DNA of 7,766 nt, taken from the NCBI GenBank assembly GCA_012520015.1, contig JAAYPD010000040.1, forward strand, positions 1 to 7,766. Direction: 5' to 3'. The stretch comes from Methanomicrobiales archaeon. GTDB lineage: Archaea > Halobacteriota > Methanomicrobia > Methanomicrobiales > Methanospirillaceae. The translations under genes were made by a program, and so were the position numbers. Positions 6,701-7,766 of the stretch are shown here, piece by piece (the stretch's first letter is position 1; the number at the start of each line of letters is the position of its first letter). The notes beneath the pieces were generated by a model. That model was not told the DNA's origin, did no database searches, and saw only the letters and a list, made by a program, of their open reading frames with translations.

Positions 6701-6873
6701 AATTTCAATTATTTGTCCGTCTATTCTCTCATTCGACGGTTGCAGAACTACTTCAGATAATTTAGTAGCAATCCGGCTTGATGATAACAAAATTTTTAAA
6801 GTTATATTCCGTTATCTATGCTAATTTTAACAAATTTAATGGGATTATTTTGAAAACCAACCCTCATTTGTAA

Positions 6874-6894
6874 GAAGAAAAAATCTATTTATAC
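6874..6894 (+). promoter_or_regulatory. Archaeal promoter (BRE + TATA) of the archaellum gene, near-leaderless
   Basis: A purine-rich BRE-like stretch (AGAAGAAAAAA, from 6873) is followed by TATTTATA at 6886-6893. Initiation about 25 nt after the TATA centre would fall near 6915, only about 5 nt before the ATG at 6920. No Shine-Dalgarno sequence occurs before this ATG, which fits a leaderless or nearly leaderless message, unlike the SD-led genes of the kor-suc operon. Confidence 0.6.
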
Positions 6895-6919
6895 TTCTGA
6901 TCATAATCATAGTATCATT

Positions 6920-7766
6920 ATGGCAGTCAACCAGGCGCAGGTCGACAGCATCATTTCTTCGGCATCTGCCGAAGATCCTGAGATTCAACTTCTCAAGCTC
7001 AGAGACGAGGTTGAGTTGCTGAAGACCTCGATCAAACGCCTGCTCATCGATATACGGGAACGTATGAATGATGCGGAAAATCCGCTTGTTCAGGCGTTAA
7101 AGGGGAACCCGGTGGAGTTTGTGGGGCAGCACTCCTCAGTTCCCACTCCCATGGAGGGATATATCGATGATTATGATGAAGAACCATCTGTCGAGGGTTT
7201 TTCAGACGATGTGGGGTCGATGTCAGTGTCAGAAGATTCAGATGCAATTGAACCGGCAGGCCAGCCGGATTTGGGAATGTCTGCAGGTATGGGCGGAAGT
7301 GCATCCAGTGTCTCATCGGCATTATCTTCTCTTGCAGCCGAGAAAGGAATGCTTGAGGCGTTAAGAAACCAGTTGTTTGCTCAGCCTTCCATGGCTGTTG
7401 AACCAGCAAAACAGAAAAGGCCACGTGAAAAGGTGAAAATTCAGAAAGTATACAGCCTGTTTGAATGGACGACGAATAATGTTAAGCGTTATGGGCATGA
7501 CAGGGTTGACCTGATGCTTGAGTCGTACAAGGAGATGGGTCATATCTCCGATGAACACTGTAAACAGGTAAAAGACATTGCCCGTCTCATGGCGCCGTCA
7601 ATAGGGGAAGTCCATGAGATGAAAGCAGATGAGTTCGTTCTGGCACTTTACGAACTTAACCGGATATTGCAGCCAGATGATCCAGGACTTGATCGTGACA
7701 TGCTGGATGTTCTTATCGAGAAGAAGAAGATGGCAATGCCTTCAGGCCGGATAGAGGAGACAAGCA
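6920..7766 (+). CDS. Archaellum accessory protein, FlaD/E (ArlD/E)-type (3' end outside window)
   Basis: The frame is open from the ATG at 6920 to the window end (282 codons). Residues about 20-52 form a coiled coil ending in LLIDIRERMNDAENPL, the N-terminal style of FlaC/D/E proteins. Residues about 71-135 are a low-complexity linker rich in Asp/Glu, Ser, Met and Gly. A basic patch (KQKRPREKVKIQK, 164-176) leads into a helical domain at about 177-225, VYSLFEWTTNNVKRYGHDRV...YKEMGHIS...IARLM, which fits the FlaD/E domain pattern (LxW, G, YxxxGxIS). A further helical, Lys-rich segment follows to 282. In Euryarchaeota FlaC/D/E proteins form part of the cytosolic ring of the archaellum motor and connect it to chemotaxis adaptors. 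No archaellin gene is in the window; downstream archaellum genes are expected but not visible. The domain match is from pattern memory, so the family call is probable rather than certain. Confidence 0.65.
   Translation, partial: MAVNQAQVDSIISSASAEDPEIQLLKLRDEVELLKTSIKRLLIDIRERMNDAENPLVQALKGNPVEFVGQHSSVPTPMEGYIDDYDEEPSVEGFSDDVGSMSVSEDSDAIEPAGQPDLGMSAGMGGSASSVSSALSSLAAEKGMLEALRNQLFAQPSMAVEPAKQKRPREKVKIQKVYSLFEWTTNNVKRYGHDRVDLMLESYKEMGHISDEHCKQVKDIARLMAPSIGEVHEMKADEFVLALYELNRILQPDDPGLDRDMLDVLIEKKKMAMPSGRIEETS

Larger units (their letters stand above)
6641..6919. other. Divergent AT-rich intergenic region
   Basis: This 279-nt gap separates the divergent TPR and archaellum genes and is clearly more AT-rich than its flanks. 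It holds a probable promoter for the plus-strand gene near its right end and a weaker TATA candidate for the minus-strand gene. An imperfect AT-rich inverted repeat (6789-6804 against 6822-6837, 13 of 16 positions matching) and a doubled TTCAAT (6698-6709) are present but low in complexity. The only plus-strand reading frame I traced, 30 codons from 6781, has no ribosome-binding site. No RNA gene was recognised. Confidence 0.6.

Noticed and set aside
6741..6770. Possible small hairpin (CTACT at 6748-6752 with AGTAG at 6764-6768)
   Set aside because: Only five base pairs with an 11-nt loop and no T tract; not distinguishable from chance.
6781..6873. 30-codon plus-strand reading frame in the intergenic region
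   Set aside because: No ribosome-binding site, biased AT-rich composition and no recognisable protein character.
7044..7424. 126-codon minus-strand frame within the archaellum gene
   Set aside because: It lies opposite the low-complexity linker of a better supported gene and its product is Pro/Gln/His-rich without any domain, typical of an antisense shadow.

Overview
The window looks like chromosome from a methanogenic archaeon, most likely of the order Methanomicrobiales (Methanospirillum-like). This is an inference from gene content and style: a four-subunit-type 2-oxoglutarate:ferredoxin oxidoreductase next to succinyl-CoA synthetase genes, an archaellum accessory protein, an archaeal TATA-type promoter giving a nearly leaderless start, and moderate base composition. 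No tRNA, rRNA, CRISPR array, insertion sequence or phage gene was seen.

Positions 1-5903 (+ strand) form one tightly packed gene train. It starts inside korA and runs korA-korB-korC-sucC-sucD, then a PH-like/proline-rich/zinc-ribbon protein, then a multi-pass membrane protein of the DUF1624 (heparan-alpha-glucosaminide N-acetyltransferase-like) family. Junctions are overlaps of 4, 11, 4 and 4 nt, then a direct TGAATG abutment, then a 6-nt gap with both genes in the same frame. Ribosome-binding sites sit inside the preceding genes, so translational coupling is likely. KorABC and SucCD interconvert 2-oxoglutarate, succinyl-CoA and succinate. In methanogens with a partial reductive TCA pathway this makes 2-oxoglutarate for glutamate synthesis. 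The ferredoxin-like KorD subunit is not in the window and may lie upstream.

Positions 5909-6640 (- strand) hold one convergent gene for a secreted or membrane-anchored protein with five tandem TPRs. Its last codons and stop lie in a perfect 9-bp hairpin followed by a T6 tract on its coding strand, which looks like an intrinsic terminator only a few bases from the end of the opposing gene.

Positions 6641-6919 are an AT-rich divergent intergenic region with no convincing gene. It carries a good archaeal promoter for the last gene.

Positions 6920-7766 (+ strand) are the first 282 codons of a gene that runs off the window. It encodes a FlaD/E (ArlD/E)-type archaellum accessory protein with an N-terminal coiled coil, a disordered acidic/Ser/Met-rich linker and a D/E-type helical domain. 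It probably begins or belongs to an archaellum gene cluster.

Most of the window is conventional. The least explained parts are the zinc-ribbon protein and the membrane acyltransferase-like protein attached to the kor-suc operon, including their in-frame amber junction, and the hairpin over the stop codon of the TPR gene.
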